A stretch of 38,098 nt of DNA, from positions 1 through 38,098 of the forward strand of contig NZ_PXWF02000341.1 in NCBI RefSeq assembly GCF_003011895.2, given 5' to 3'. Made by a program: the position numbers and the translations under genes. Numbering within the stretch: position 1 is the stretch's first letter; the number at the start of each line of letters is the position of its first letter. Under the pieces are notes generated by a model. It had not been told where the DNA came from and made no database searches. It was given only the letters and a program-made list of their open reading frames with translations. The DNA is from Massilia glaciei. GTDB taxonomy: Bacteria > Pseudomonadota > Gammaproteobacteria > Burkholderiales > Burkholderiaceae_D. Below are positions 24,373 to 32,600 of the stretch, one piece after another.

Positions 24373-24942
24373 CTATTTCAGTCCCTCGAAGGGATCGTTG
24401 CGCGATGGCGGGGGCGCGGGCAACGGCTTTTTCACCTTGACCGACTTTGGCGTCGGCCCCGAGTCGTGCGCGGGGATCAGCACCGATTCACCGAGGCTCT
24501 CGCGCAGCAGCTTGGCCAGCTCCTGCGATTCGGTGCGCAGCGAGCCTTGCAGATTGTTCTGGCGGCTCAGGTCGGCCAGCGCGCGGGTGGCCAGGCGCAG
24601 GCCGCTGATGGCGATGATGCTGTAGGCCTTGCTGTCGTTGGGGTCGCGCACCAGCACCTCCTGCGCGTTGACGATCGCCTCCCCATACTGTCCGGCGTCA
24701 TAGCGCATCTGCGCCAAGCGCACCCACGGGTATTTATCGGCGGGGTAGGCCGCCGCCGCCCGCTTCCACAGCGAACTTGCTTGTTCGTTCTGGCCGCTGC
24801 CGGCCGCCGACGACGCGCCCGACATCAGCTGCGCCAAGGTCGGCGGCGGGGCGACCTGTTTTTTCTCCATACTGCCGCACGCGCCGAGGGCCAGGACGCA
24901 GGCGGCCGCACCCATCAATTGCTTGCAAGTATTTACGCTCAT
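24373..24942 (-). CDS. TPR-type lipoprotein of the type VI cluster
   Basis: The product is 189 residues with AAAGG upstream of the start. The lipobox LGAC gives lipidation at Cys22; the next residues GSM have no Asp at +2, favouring the outer membrane. The region around 50-130 has two tetratricopeptide-like helical pairs (ASSLWKRAAAAYPADKYPWVRLAQMRYDAGQY, GEAIVNAQEVLVRDPNDSKAYSIIAISGL). The tail is basic and Pro-rich (KSVKVKKPLPAPPPSRNDPFEGLK). It is the first gene of the lipoprotein-tssB-tssC-hcp transcript. TPR lipoproteins upstream of tssB are common in betaproteobacterial type VI clusters. It does not resemble TssJ, which is a beta-sandwich lipoprotein, so it should not be counted as the missing TssJ without further evidence. 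Confidence 0.8.
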   Translation of the reverse strand: MSVNTCKQLMGAAACVLALGACGSMEKKQVAPPPTLAQLMSGASSAAGSGQNEQASSLWKRAAAAYPADKYPWVRLAQMRYDAGQYGEAIVNAQEVLVRDPNDSKAYSIIAISGLRLATRALADLSRQNNLQGSLRTESQELAKLLRESLGESVLIPAHDSGPTPKSVKVKKPLPAPPPSRNDPFEGLK

Positions 24943-25012
24943 AATATTGACCTTTAGTTAAGAGTGCATTAATGCTAATCCGCCGGAAAGTTTTAATCAA
25001 CGCGAAAAACTT

Positions 25013-25041
25013 ATCATTTACTTAAACTTGCTACGCATCAA
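25013..25041 (-). promoter_or_regulatory. Weak candidate promoter for the lipoprotein-tssB-tssC-hcp operon
   Basis: On the minus strand TTGATG (25041-25036), a 17-base spacer and AATGAT (25018-25013) form a plausible sigma-70 pair about 70 bases upstream of the start codon. The whole 24943-25186 gap is A/T-rich for this genome and divergent. It also holds the palindrome GCATTAATGC (24966-24975) and AAAGAA-TTT-TTCTTT (25056-25070). No hexamers are assigned for the tssK direction. Confidence 0.35.
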
Positions 25042-25186
25042 ATGAATTCTACTGTAAAGAATTTTTCTTTCATTCTGTGAATTGTTGACGCATCGCATGT
25101 ATCGAATAGTTAGGCGGGACCCGCCCGTCCGGCGGACGCTATTCTTGAGAACCAACCGGATTTTCTTGAGCGGAAAGGAAAACCAC

Positions 25187-25996
25187 ATGCCACATACGAA
25201 CAAGCTCGCATCGGCTGAACGGGGGCCGCCGCGGCAGCACGGGAAGTTCCACGCGCACCGGCCCAACGCCTGGGGCGTGCGCCACCTGCTGGTCGAGCGC
25301 GAAGCGCTGCTGCAAGGCCGCCTGCGCATCGAGCAACTATCGCTTATCTTCGAAGATGGAAAATTACTCGACGCGCCGAGCGCGAACGCCCTGCCCGATG
25401 TGATCGAACTGGGCCGGCTGGCGCAGACGCGGCAGGCGCTCACGCTGCATGCGGCCTGGAACGGCACGGGCGCGGCGCGGCTGCTGCCCGAACCCGAGCC
25501 GCGCGACGCTGGCCGCACGCTTGCGCTGCTGCGCGTGCGGCGCCTCGCCAACGGCGGCTTCGAACTCGATCCCGCCTTCGTGCCACCGAGCCTGACGGTG
25601 CACGGCGCGCCGGCGCTGCTGCTGCACCTGCGCTGCCTGATCGACACGCTGCAGGCGAATGTGGACGCGCTGCACGCGCACCAGCACACGCCCGGCAGGC
25701 ATGCCGGACAGATCCGTTGCGGCGGCATGTCGACCTTCAGGCTGTTGCACACGGCCAGCTCGGCGCTGGCCTCGCTGTCCTATTATTTCCACCACCCGGG
25801 CCTGCATCCGGAACGCCTGCACGCCCAGTTGGTGGGGCTGGCCGTGTCGCTCAAGGGCTTGTCGACGCTTGGCAGCCTCGACGATGTGCCCGCCTACGAC
25901 CACGGCTGCCCGGGCCCGTGCTTCGCCAAACTGCACCTGATTATCTGCAAGCTGCTCGACAGCGCCATGTCCCCCATAAACGACTGCACCGCCTGA
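25187..25996 (+). CDS. tssK: Short TssK, type VI baseplate protein lacking the C-terminal domain
   Basis: The product is 269 residues from ATG 25187 (AAGGA upstream); usual TssK is about 440-450. Recognisable pieces are the shell-domain AWGVRHLLVEREALLQGRLRIEQLSLIFEDGKLLDAP, then DPAFVPPSLTVHGAPALLLHL, the helical region SALASLSYYFHHPGLHPERLHAQLVGLAVSL, and the end of the bundle, VPAYDHGCPGPCFAKLHL. The chain stops about 15 residues later. The roughly 120-residue C-terminal domain, which in other systems contacts TssL/TssM, is absent. The N-terminal FLRPQHFQQQ motif and part of the shell domain are also reduced. tssL begins only 9 bases after the stop, leaving no room for a lost segment. It may be a diverged mini-TssK or a decaying copy. 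Confidence 0.75.
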   Translation: MPHTNKLASAERGPPRQHGKFHAHRPNAWGVRHLLVEREALLQGRLRIEQLSLIFEDGKLLDAPSANALPDVIELGRLAQTRQALTLHAAWNGTGAARLLPEPEPRDAGRTLALLRVRRLANGGFELDPAFVPPSLTVHGAPALLLHLRCLIDTLQANVDALHAHQHTPGRHAGQIRCGGMSTFRLLHTASSALASLSYYFHHPGLHPERLHAQLVGLAVSLKGLSTLGSLDDVPAYDHGCPGPCFAKLHLIICKLLDSAMSPINDCTA

Positions 25997-26005
25997 GGAA
26001 CGCCC

Positions 26006-26776
26006 ATGAATGCAAGCAACCCGCCGTCCCTGTTCCAAGGCGCCTCCGGCGCCGCGCCCGCCGCCCCGGCCTGCGCCCACTCCCTGCTCGACCTGATGTA
26101 CGACGGCTTCATCGCCCTGTTCATGCTCAAAAACGGCAGCGGCCCCAAGGACAATGCCGGCTTCGTGAGCAAAATGACCTCGTTCCTCGACGAATTCACA
26201 CGCAACGCCAAAAAACAGCAGGCCGAGGCCGACGACATCGACGCCGCCAAGTACGCGTTCTGCGCGGCGATCGACGAGATCGTATTGCGCTCGCCCTACA
26301 CCATCCGCGACGAATGGCAGCGGCGCCCGCTGCAACTACTCTTGTTCGGCGACCAGTTGGCCGGGGAGAATTTTTTCCACCGGCTCGAAAACCTGCGCGC
26401 GCGCGGCAGCGCCCATCTGCAGGCGCTCGAGATTTTCCACATGTGCCTGTTGTTCGGTTTCGAGGGGCGCTACACGCTCGAGGGTCCCGAAAAACTGAAC
26501 TACCTGACGGCGCGCCTGGGCGACGAGATCGCGAAAATGAAGGGCAAGAGCGCCGCCTTCGCGCCGCACGCCGAGCGGCCCGACCAGATCCGAAACAAAT
26601 TGCGCAACAACACGCCCGTCTGGGTGCTGTGCTCGCTGTTCGGCCTGATCTGCTCGCTCGCCTATCTCGGCATGCGCACCTCGCTGGCCAAGACCACCGA
26701 CACCCAGCTGCTGGCCTACAACGATGTCGTCAAGCTGGCCCCGCGCGCGGCCAACCTGACCATCACCCTGCCATAA
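26006..26776 (+). CDS. tssL: TssL (DotU family), type VI inner-membrane protein
   Basis: The product is 256 residues and starts 9 bases after tssK. DotU/TssL features are LLDLMYDGFIALFMLKNG, DAAKYAFCAAIDEIVLRSPY, WQRRPLQLLLFGDQLAGENFFHRLE, LEIFHMCLLFGFEGRY and one C-terminal membrane helix (VWVLCSLFGLICSLAYLGM). The cytoplasmic domain is the hook that joins TssM to the baseplate through TssK. After the helix only about 30 residues remain, so there is no peptidoglycan-binding extension; the OmpA-family gene at 20940 probably supplies that function. Confidence 0.93.
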   Translation: MNASNPPSLFQGASGAAPAAPACAHSLLDLMYDGFIALFMLKNGSGPKDNAGFVSKMTSFLDEFTRNAKKQQAEADDIDAAKYAFCAAIDEIVLRSPYTIRDEWQRRPLQLLLFGDQLAGENFFHRLENLRARGSAHLQALEIFHMCLLFGFEGRYTLEGPEKLNYLTARLGDEIAKMKGKSAAFAPHAERPDQIRNKLRNNTPVWVLCSLFGLICSLAYLGMRTSLAKTTDTQLLAYNDVVKLAPRAANLTITLP

Positions 26777-26861
26777 AAACCAAGGATGCCGAAGCTACCA
26801 GCAGCCTGCCGGGCTTAGGGAGTCGAAGCGAAACGGTCGAAGCAAAAAAACGCCGGGTTAG

Positions 26862-28310
26862 TTAGGCCAGCGCCCGCAGCGCCGCCTGCAGGCCCGGATA
26901 CCGGAACACAAAACCGCCCTGCGTCAGTCGTTCGGGCGCGACCCGCTGCCCCTCGAGCAACAAATCGGACTGCTCACCCATGCCCAGGCGCATCGGAAAG
27001 GCCGGCGTCGGCATCCGGCAGGGCCGCCCCAGCACCCCCGCCGCGGTCCGGCTAAATTGCAACTGGGTGACGCTGTCGGGCGCCGTGAAGTTGTACGCGC
27101 CATTGGCCCCGGTCCCCCACAAGTGGGCGATTGCGCGCAACACGTCGTCGACGTGGATCCACGACAGCCATTGGCTGCCCCTGCCCAGGCGCCCGCCGAA
27201 TCCGAGCTTGATCGGCAGCAGCATCATCGGCAGCGGCCCCTGCTCGCCGAACACCACGCCCAGGCGCATGCACGCCACGCGCACGCCGTGGGCGCGCGCC
27301 GCGCCGGCGGCGGCCTCCCATTCGCGGCACAGGTCCGACATGAAAATCGGCTGCGCGGCGCTGTCCTCGGTCAGCACGCGCTCATCGCCGGGCGCCTGGA
27401 TGCCGTAGTAGCCGATCGCCGAGGCCGACAACAACAGCGCCGGCTTGTGCTCGGCGCGCCCGATCCATCCCACCAGCGCCTGCGTGAGCCCGACCCTGCT
27501 GCGGCGCAGAGCGGCCTTGCGCGCCTCGCTCCAGCGCCAGCCCAGGATGCGCGCGCCGGCCAGGTTGATCACGACGTCGAAACGCCGGGCCGCGGGCAGC
27601 TCATCCATGCTGGCGACGCATTGCACCTTTCCATCGAACAGCCATGCCGCCTGCCGCGGGCCGCGCGTCAGGATGGTCAACTGGTGGCCGTCGGCAAGCA
27701 AGGCGCGCACCAGTTTTTGCCCGATGAAGCCGGTGGCGCCGGTCAGCAGCACCTGCTGCGCGCGCCCGCCAAAGCGCAGCGGCGGCGCGCCGGCGGCGCG
27801 CCGCGCCAATCGCCCATGGTGGAAATAGGCAAAACCGTCGCGCACGCCCGAGATGCCGACCCCGACCCCGCACAACACCAAAAAAGCGCCGAGCAAGCCG
27901 TTCGGCTGCCACACGAAGGCGCTAGGCAACTGCATCCAAGCGATGGCGTTGATCGCGAGCAGCGCCATGACGGCGCCGCCGTTAAGGGTCAGCAGGGTAT
28001 GCGTGACGCGTTCGGTCCAGGGCAGCAGCCGGGTCCGGTCCTCGACCACGAAATCCCACAGCGTCAGCGCGATCTCGACGCCAAACACGAGCAGCAGCAC
28101 CACCGCCCACACCCCATGCCAGGCCCAGAACGCCATGCCGACGAACATGAAGAAGTAGATCACCGAGCGCAGCGAATGGATCGCCAACTCCAGCCGCGCG
28201 CTCGCGCGTCCCGGCAAGGCTTCGGTCAGTTCGTGGTGGTACAGGGTGTCGTAGGCGCCCAGGCAGCCCTGGAGCGCCATCAGTTGCAGCGCGAGCAGAT
28301 AGGTGTTCAC
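26862..28310 (-). CDS. Fusion of a membrane domain with a TIGR01777-type (SDR39U1) epimerase
   Basis: The product is 482 residues from GTG 28310, with GGGAGG upstream; its start overlaps the preceding stop (GTGA). The N-terminal 160 residues hold four or five hydrophobic segments and a conserved-looking DTLYHHELTEALP motif, known to me as a stand-alone small membrane protein family in proteobacteria. From about 185 comes an extended SDR domain: VLLTGATGFIGQKLV (dinucleotide binding, 190-197), VINLAGARILGWRWSEARK, LLSASAIGYYG, RLGVVFGEQGPLP and SWIHVDDV. The DUF1731 tail follows (MPTPAFPMRLGMGEQSDLLLEGQRV). Substrate unknown. The enzyme domain would face the cytoplasm, tethered to the membrane. 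Third gene of the GbsR-DUF4166 operon. Confidence 0.85.
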   Translation of the reverse strand: MNTYLLALQLMALQGCLGAYDTLYHHELTEALPGRASARLELAIHSLRSVIYFFMFVGMAFWAWHGVWAVVLLLVFGVEIALTLWDFVVEDRTRLLPWTERVTHTLLTLNGGAVMALLAINAIAWMQLPSAFVWQPNGLLGAFLVLCGVGVGISGVRDGFAYFHHGRLARRAAGAPPLRFGGRAQQVLLTGATGFIGQKLVRALLADGHQLTILTRGPRQAAWLFDGKVQCVASMDELPAARRFDVVINLAGARILGWRWSEARKAALRRSRVGLTQALVGWIGRAEHKPALLLSASAIGYYGIQAPGDERVLTEDSAAQPIFMSDLCREWEAAAGAARAHGVRVACMRLGVVFGEQGPLPMMLLPIKLGFGGRLGRGSQWLSWIHVDDVLRAIAHLWGTGANGAYNFTAPDSVTQLQFSRTAAGVLGRPCRMPTPAFPMRLGMGEQSDLLLEGQRVAPERLTQGGFVFRYPGLQAALRALA

Positions 28311-28933
28311 GACGCGACCTCCCGGAACACGCCGACTTGGGTGAAGGTGGTGCCGAACAGCGCGTGCCGGATCTCGATCCGGATGTCGAACTGTTGCGCG
28401 TTGTTGTTGCGGTGGCAAAGGAAGGTCTTGCCCGGCGTGAGCAGCCCGGGCAGCGCAATGCGCAACCCGAACACCTCCCAAAAGTAGCCGTCGCTGCGAA
28501 AGTGCAGGTTGCCGTCCTCGACATGCAGCAGCAGCTTCATGCCGAGGCCCATGCCGACATACTCGAGCACCTCGCCCTTCTCGCTTTCGCGCATGAACGA
28601 GGTGAACTGGATCGGCTTGCGCCCGTTGAGGCGGTAGATGCGCTGCTTGAAGATCGATGCGCAGCCGGGCTTGGAATAGACCTCGATGTCGACCGGGAAG
28701 TTGGCGTCGTTGTACGGGATCAGCGCGCCGTCGATCAGCGGCATGGTCAGCAATCCGAACAGGCGTCCCAGGCGCGAGCAGCGCAGCTCGCTCAACTGCC
28801 CGGTGTAGCGCAGCGGCCTGCCCGGCGCCGGGTTCTGGTCGAAGCGCAGCCGGATGTCGGGATGCAGATCGCCCCAGCGCGGCCCGAGTATCCTCTTGAA
28901 CAGCTCGCCTTCGGACGGGATGACGGCGCTCAT
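28307..28933 (-). CDS. DUF4166-domain protein
   Basis: The product is 208 residues; ATG 28933 overlaps the stop of the regulator gene (ATGA). Visible family features are LFKRILGPRWGDLHPDIRLRFD near the N-terminus, PYNDANFPVDIEVYSK, FTSFMRESEKGEVLEYVGMGLGMKLLLHVEDGNLHFRSDGYFW and a C-terminal beta-rich part with IEIRHALFGTTFTQVG. There is no signal peptide and no strong membrane helix. DUF4166 is found alone or fused to saccharopine dehydrogenase-like or SDR proteins, so the adjacent epimerase is a recurrent partner. The activity is not known to me. Confidence 0.82.
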   Translation of the reverse strand: MSAVIPSEGELFKRILGPRWGDLHPDIRLRFDQNPAPGRPLRYTGQLSELRCSRLGRLFGLLTMPLIDGALIPYNDANFPVDIEVYSKPGCASIFKQRIYRLNGRKPIQFTSFMRESEKGEVLEYVGMGLGMKLLLHVEDGNLHFRSDGYFWEVFGLRIALPGLLTPGKTFLCHRNNNAQQFDIRIEIRHALFGTTFTQVGVFREVAS

Positions 28934-29475
28934 GCGTCCGCCCCGCCGTCGTCGGGTCCGAGGAAGCGGGCGACCTTGCCGCCCATCTTGAGCAGGTTTT
29001 TGACGGCCACCGGCGACATGTGCTTGTAATCGTCGTAGGTGCTGCTTAGCAACTCGAGCAGCGCGAGCACATCGTTCATGCGCGCAAGCGAGGCCGGCTC
29101 GAGCGCCGCGTCCTGCCCGCCGTCGATCGCGCATTCGCGCAGCAGCGTCAGGGTCGGGTCGATCTCGCGCCGCTTGCGCTCCTCGACGATGATGCGCGAA
29201 ATCTCCCACACGTCCTGCAGCGCGACAAAATGGTCGCGCCGGTCGCCCATCAGGTGGGTCACGCGGATCAATCCCCAGCTTTGCAGCTCTTTGAGGCTGT
29301 TGCTCACGTTCGAGCGCGCCACGGTCAGCGCTTCGGCGATGTCCTCGGCCGGCAACGGCGCGTTGGCCAGGAACAGCAGCGCATGGATCTGGGCCACGGT
29401 GCGGTTGACGCCCCAGCGGGCGCCCATCTCGCCCCAGTGCAGGATGAATTTTTGCGCAGTCGGGCTCAGGGCCAT
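28930..29475 (-). CDS. GbsR/MarR-family transcriptional regulator
   Basis: The product is 181 residues with GAGAG upstream. The N-terminal winged helix (about 8-85) reads FILHWGEMGARWGVNRTVAQIHALLFL, PAEDIAEALTVARSNVSNSLKELQSWGLI, then the wing HLMGDRRDHFVA, as in GbsR proteins. The C-terminal helical part (VWEISRIIVEERKRREIDPTL) is probably for dimerisation and ligand sensing. It is first in a three-gene operon with overlapping junctions. Its promoter carries a perfect palindrome directly after the -10 box, which points to autorepression. Confidence 0.92.
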   Translation of the reverse strand: MALSPTAQKFILHWGEMGARWGVNRTVAQIHALLFLANAPLPAEDIAEALTVARSNVSNSLKELQSWGLIRVTHLMGDRRDHFVALQDVWEISRIIVEERKRREIDPTLTLLRECAIDGGQDAALEPASLARMNDVLALLELLSSTYDDYKHMSPVAVKNLLKMGGKVARFLGPDDGGADA

Positions 29476-29495
29476 ATTTCTCTCTTTTCTTTAGA

Positions 29496-29511
29496 TTCTG
29501 TCGTGACAGAA
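29496..29511. promoter_or_regulatory. Palindromic operator TTCTGTC-N2-GACAGAA, probable GbsR site
   Basis: Seven-base perfect arms around GT lie 21 bases upstream of the regulator start codon and directly downstream of its -10 box, covering the expected transcription start. Bound protein would block the gene's own promoter. The divergent A2M promoter is about 85 bases away and might also be affected. Confidence 0.7.
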
Positions 29512-29540
29512 ATTAAATCCCGATTGGACGCAAGTGTCAA
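29512..29540 (-). promoter_or_regulatory. Sigma-70 promoter of the GbsR-DUF4166-epimerase operon
   Basis: On the minus strand the consensus TTGACA (29540-29535), a 17-base spacer and TTTAAT (29517-29512) stand 37-65 bases before the start codon. The operator at 29496-29511 abuts the -10 box. Confidence 0.75.
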
Positions 29541-29594
29541 TCGATTTCCCTCAAAAACCCACGCCGGCGCTAATTTTTTGGCAACTTCCGTCTA

Positions 29595-29600
29595 TATAAT
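29595..29600 (+). promoter_or_regulatory. Consensus -10 box for the A2M-pbpC operon
   Basis: TATAAT lies 64 bases before the A2M start codon in otherwise A/T-poor surroundings. The -35 position holds only a T-rich stretch (TTTTTT at about 29572), so the promoter may be weak or activated. Confidence 0.5.
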
Positions 29601-29664
29601 GTTTCTCTGAATTATTCTCAGCAACAAGGCCCCCGTCCCGCCCCATCCTCCTCAAAGGTAAAGA

Positions 29665-32600
29665 ATGAACAAGCTGAACGCCGCCGTAGCCCGTTTTGCC
29701 ATCGCAGTCTGGGCGGGCATGCTCCTCGTGCTGCGCCCGGCCGGGCGGATCCTGGCCGCGCTGTTCGGCAGCTGGCAGGCGCCCGCGTGGGCGCCGCGCG
29801 CGCGCGCGCGGCTCGCGCCGTCGGGCCGCCTGGCCGGCAGGCAGCCGGCGGCGCTCCTGCTGGCAGTGCTGATCGGCCTCGGCGTGCTGGCCGCGCCAAT
29901 GCTCAAGAACGTCGACTGGCAGGCCAGGTTCGACACGCTCAAGAGCGTGCAGCCCGACCGCCCCGCGGTGCTCGCGTCCGACATCGTGGTGACCAATCCG
30001 GCGCGCACCGCGATCGAAGACAACGGCAAACCGCATCCGGCCGTGCTGACGTTCCAGGTGTCGGCCGCGCCGCTGTCGCAGGTCGGCAAGGAGGCCGCCG
30101 ACATCGGCATGGCGCCGGCGCTGGCCGGCAAATGGACCTGGGCGAGCGCGACCCGGCTCGAATTCACGCCCGCCGAGGACTGGCCGGTCGGCGTCGTGTA
30201 CCAGGTCACGCTGGGCGCCAAATCGCTCGCGCCGCACGTCAAGGCCGACCGCGCGGCGAGCTTCAGTTCGCCCGGGTTCGTACTGACGGTGGGCGAGGCG
30301 AGCTTTTACCAGGACCCGGTGCAGCTCAACCTGCGCAAGGCGGTCTTTGCGATCGGCTTCTCGCACCCGGTCGACCCCGACAGCCTCGAACGGCGCCTCA
30401 AGCTCGCCCTTGAGGGCGGCGCCGGGCTGTTCGCCAAGCCGGGCGACATCGACAAGCTCACCGTCACCTACGACAAGCTGCGCCTGAACGCGACCGTCCA
30501 TTCCGAGCCGCTCGCCATTCCGGCCGATACCGTGGCCCTGAAGCTGACCGTCGGCTCCGGCGTCAAGGCCCAGCGCGGCGGCCAGGCCACGGGCGACGAC
30601 AGCGCCAAGGCGCTGGCGATTCCCGGCTTGTACAACCTCGACGTGGCCGAATTGAACCAGCTGATCGTCACCAACGACAGCGGCGAACCCGAAAACATCC
30701 TGCAGATCACGACCGGGATGCCGGTCCACGAGAAGGAGATGGCGCGCGCGGTCAATGCCTGGCTGCTGCCGCTCAAGCGCCCCGGCGCCGACGCAGACGA
30801 CGCCGACGCCAAGGTCTGGAGCGACCCGGCCAGCGTGACCGACGCGGTGCTCGCGCAGTCGGCCAAGGTGCCGCTTTTGTCCACCCCGGCCGAGCGCGAG
30901 ATCCGCGAGGGCCACGCGTTCAAGTTCGTCGCCGAACCGGGACGCTACCTGCTGGTGCGCATCCAGAAGGGGCTCAAGTCGGCCGGCGGCTACCAACTGG
31001 GCGCCGCGCGCGACGAGGTGCTGCGCGTCAAACGCTCGGCGCCGGAGCTGTCGATCATGAGCAAGGGCTCGCTGCTGGCCCTGTCGGGCGAGAAGAAGCT
31101 GCCGCTGCTGCTGCGCGACCTGCCCGGCGTGCGCATCGAGATCGGGCGCCTGCTGCCGCAGCAGCTCCAGCACCTGGTGACGCAGAGCGACGGCGACATG
31201 ACCAAGCCCGAATTCTATGCCGGCATCACGCCCGACAGCCTGACCGAACGCTTCGAGCGCGAAATCGCGCTCAATCTCAAGCCCGGCAAAACCCACTACG
31301 AGGCGATCGATTTCTCCGACTACCTGCGCGCCGATTCGGGCGAGCGGCGCGGCATCTTCATCGTCACGGCGCAGGGCTACGACCCGGCCAACAAGAGCGC
31401 CGCCGGCGAGACCGACCAGCGCCGCAACGACCACGAATACGAGGGGGACGGCGAAGGCGCGGGCGAAGGCGAGGAGCCCGAGGTCGACCCGGGCAAGATG
31501 CGCGACCGCCGCCTGGTGATCGTGACCGACCTCGGCATCGTCTCGAAAAAGGCGGTCGACGGCGCGCGCGACGTCTACGTGCAGTCGATCCACGACGGCA
31601 GCGGCACGGCCGGCGCCAGCGTCGAGGTCTGGGGCAAGAACGGCGCCATCCTGGTCAGCAAACTGACCGACGCCACCGGCGTGGCCAGGCTGCCGACGCT
31701 GGCCGCCTTCACGCGCGAAAAATCGCCGGCCGTGATGGTGGTGCGCAAGGACGGCGACATGAGCTTCTTGCCGCTCAATCGCGACGACCGCACCCTCGAC
31801 GTCTCGCGCTTCGACGTCGGCGGCATCCATGCCAGCGAAGTGCCCAACCAGGTGCAGGCCTACCTGTTCTCGGACCGCGGCATCTACCGCCCGGGCGACA
31901 CCATCAATGTCGGCATCGTCGCCAAGTCGATGGGCTGGAACCAGAAGCTGGCCGACCTGCCGGTCGAGGCCGAGGTGATCGACGCGCGCGGCCTGGTCGT
32001 GCGCCGCCAGAAGTTCAAGCTCGGCGCCGGCGGCATGGCCGAGTTTTCGCACGCCACCCAGGACAGCTCCCCAACCGGCAATTTCACGATCAACCTCAAT
32101 CTGGGGCGCGACACCGGCAGCGCCACGCCCGGCACGACCGAGGCGCCGGCGCTGCAGCTGGGCACCCTGACGGTGAAGGTGCAGGAGTTCATGCCCGACC
32201 GGACCAAGGTCACGGCGCGCCTGTCGCGCCAGTCCGACGAGGGCTGGGTCACGCCGCAGGAGCTGGGCGCGACGGTCAACGTGCAGAACCTGTTCGGCAC
32301 GCCCGCCCCGCAACGCCGAGTCGAAGCCCAATTGACGCTGTCGCCGGCCCACCCGTCGTTCGCCAGCCACCCCGGCTACGCGTTCTTCGACCCGGCGCGC
32401 GCCAACGAGAAGTTCCAGGACACATTGGCCGTGGCCACCACCGACGCCCAGGGCAACGCCACGCTGCCGCTCGGCCTGCAGCGCTATGCGCAGGCGACCT
32501 ACCAGTTGCACCTGCTGGTCAAGGCGTTCGAGCCCGAGGGCGGACGCAGCGTGGCGGCCGAAGCGGCGGCGCTGGTGTCGGACCGGCCCTACCTGGTCGG

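Noticed and set aside
24373-24942. The TPR lipoprotein as TssJ
   Set aside because: TssJ is a beta-sandwich lipoprotein; this sequence is helical with TPR-like repeats.
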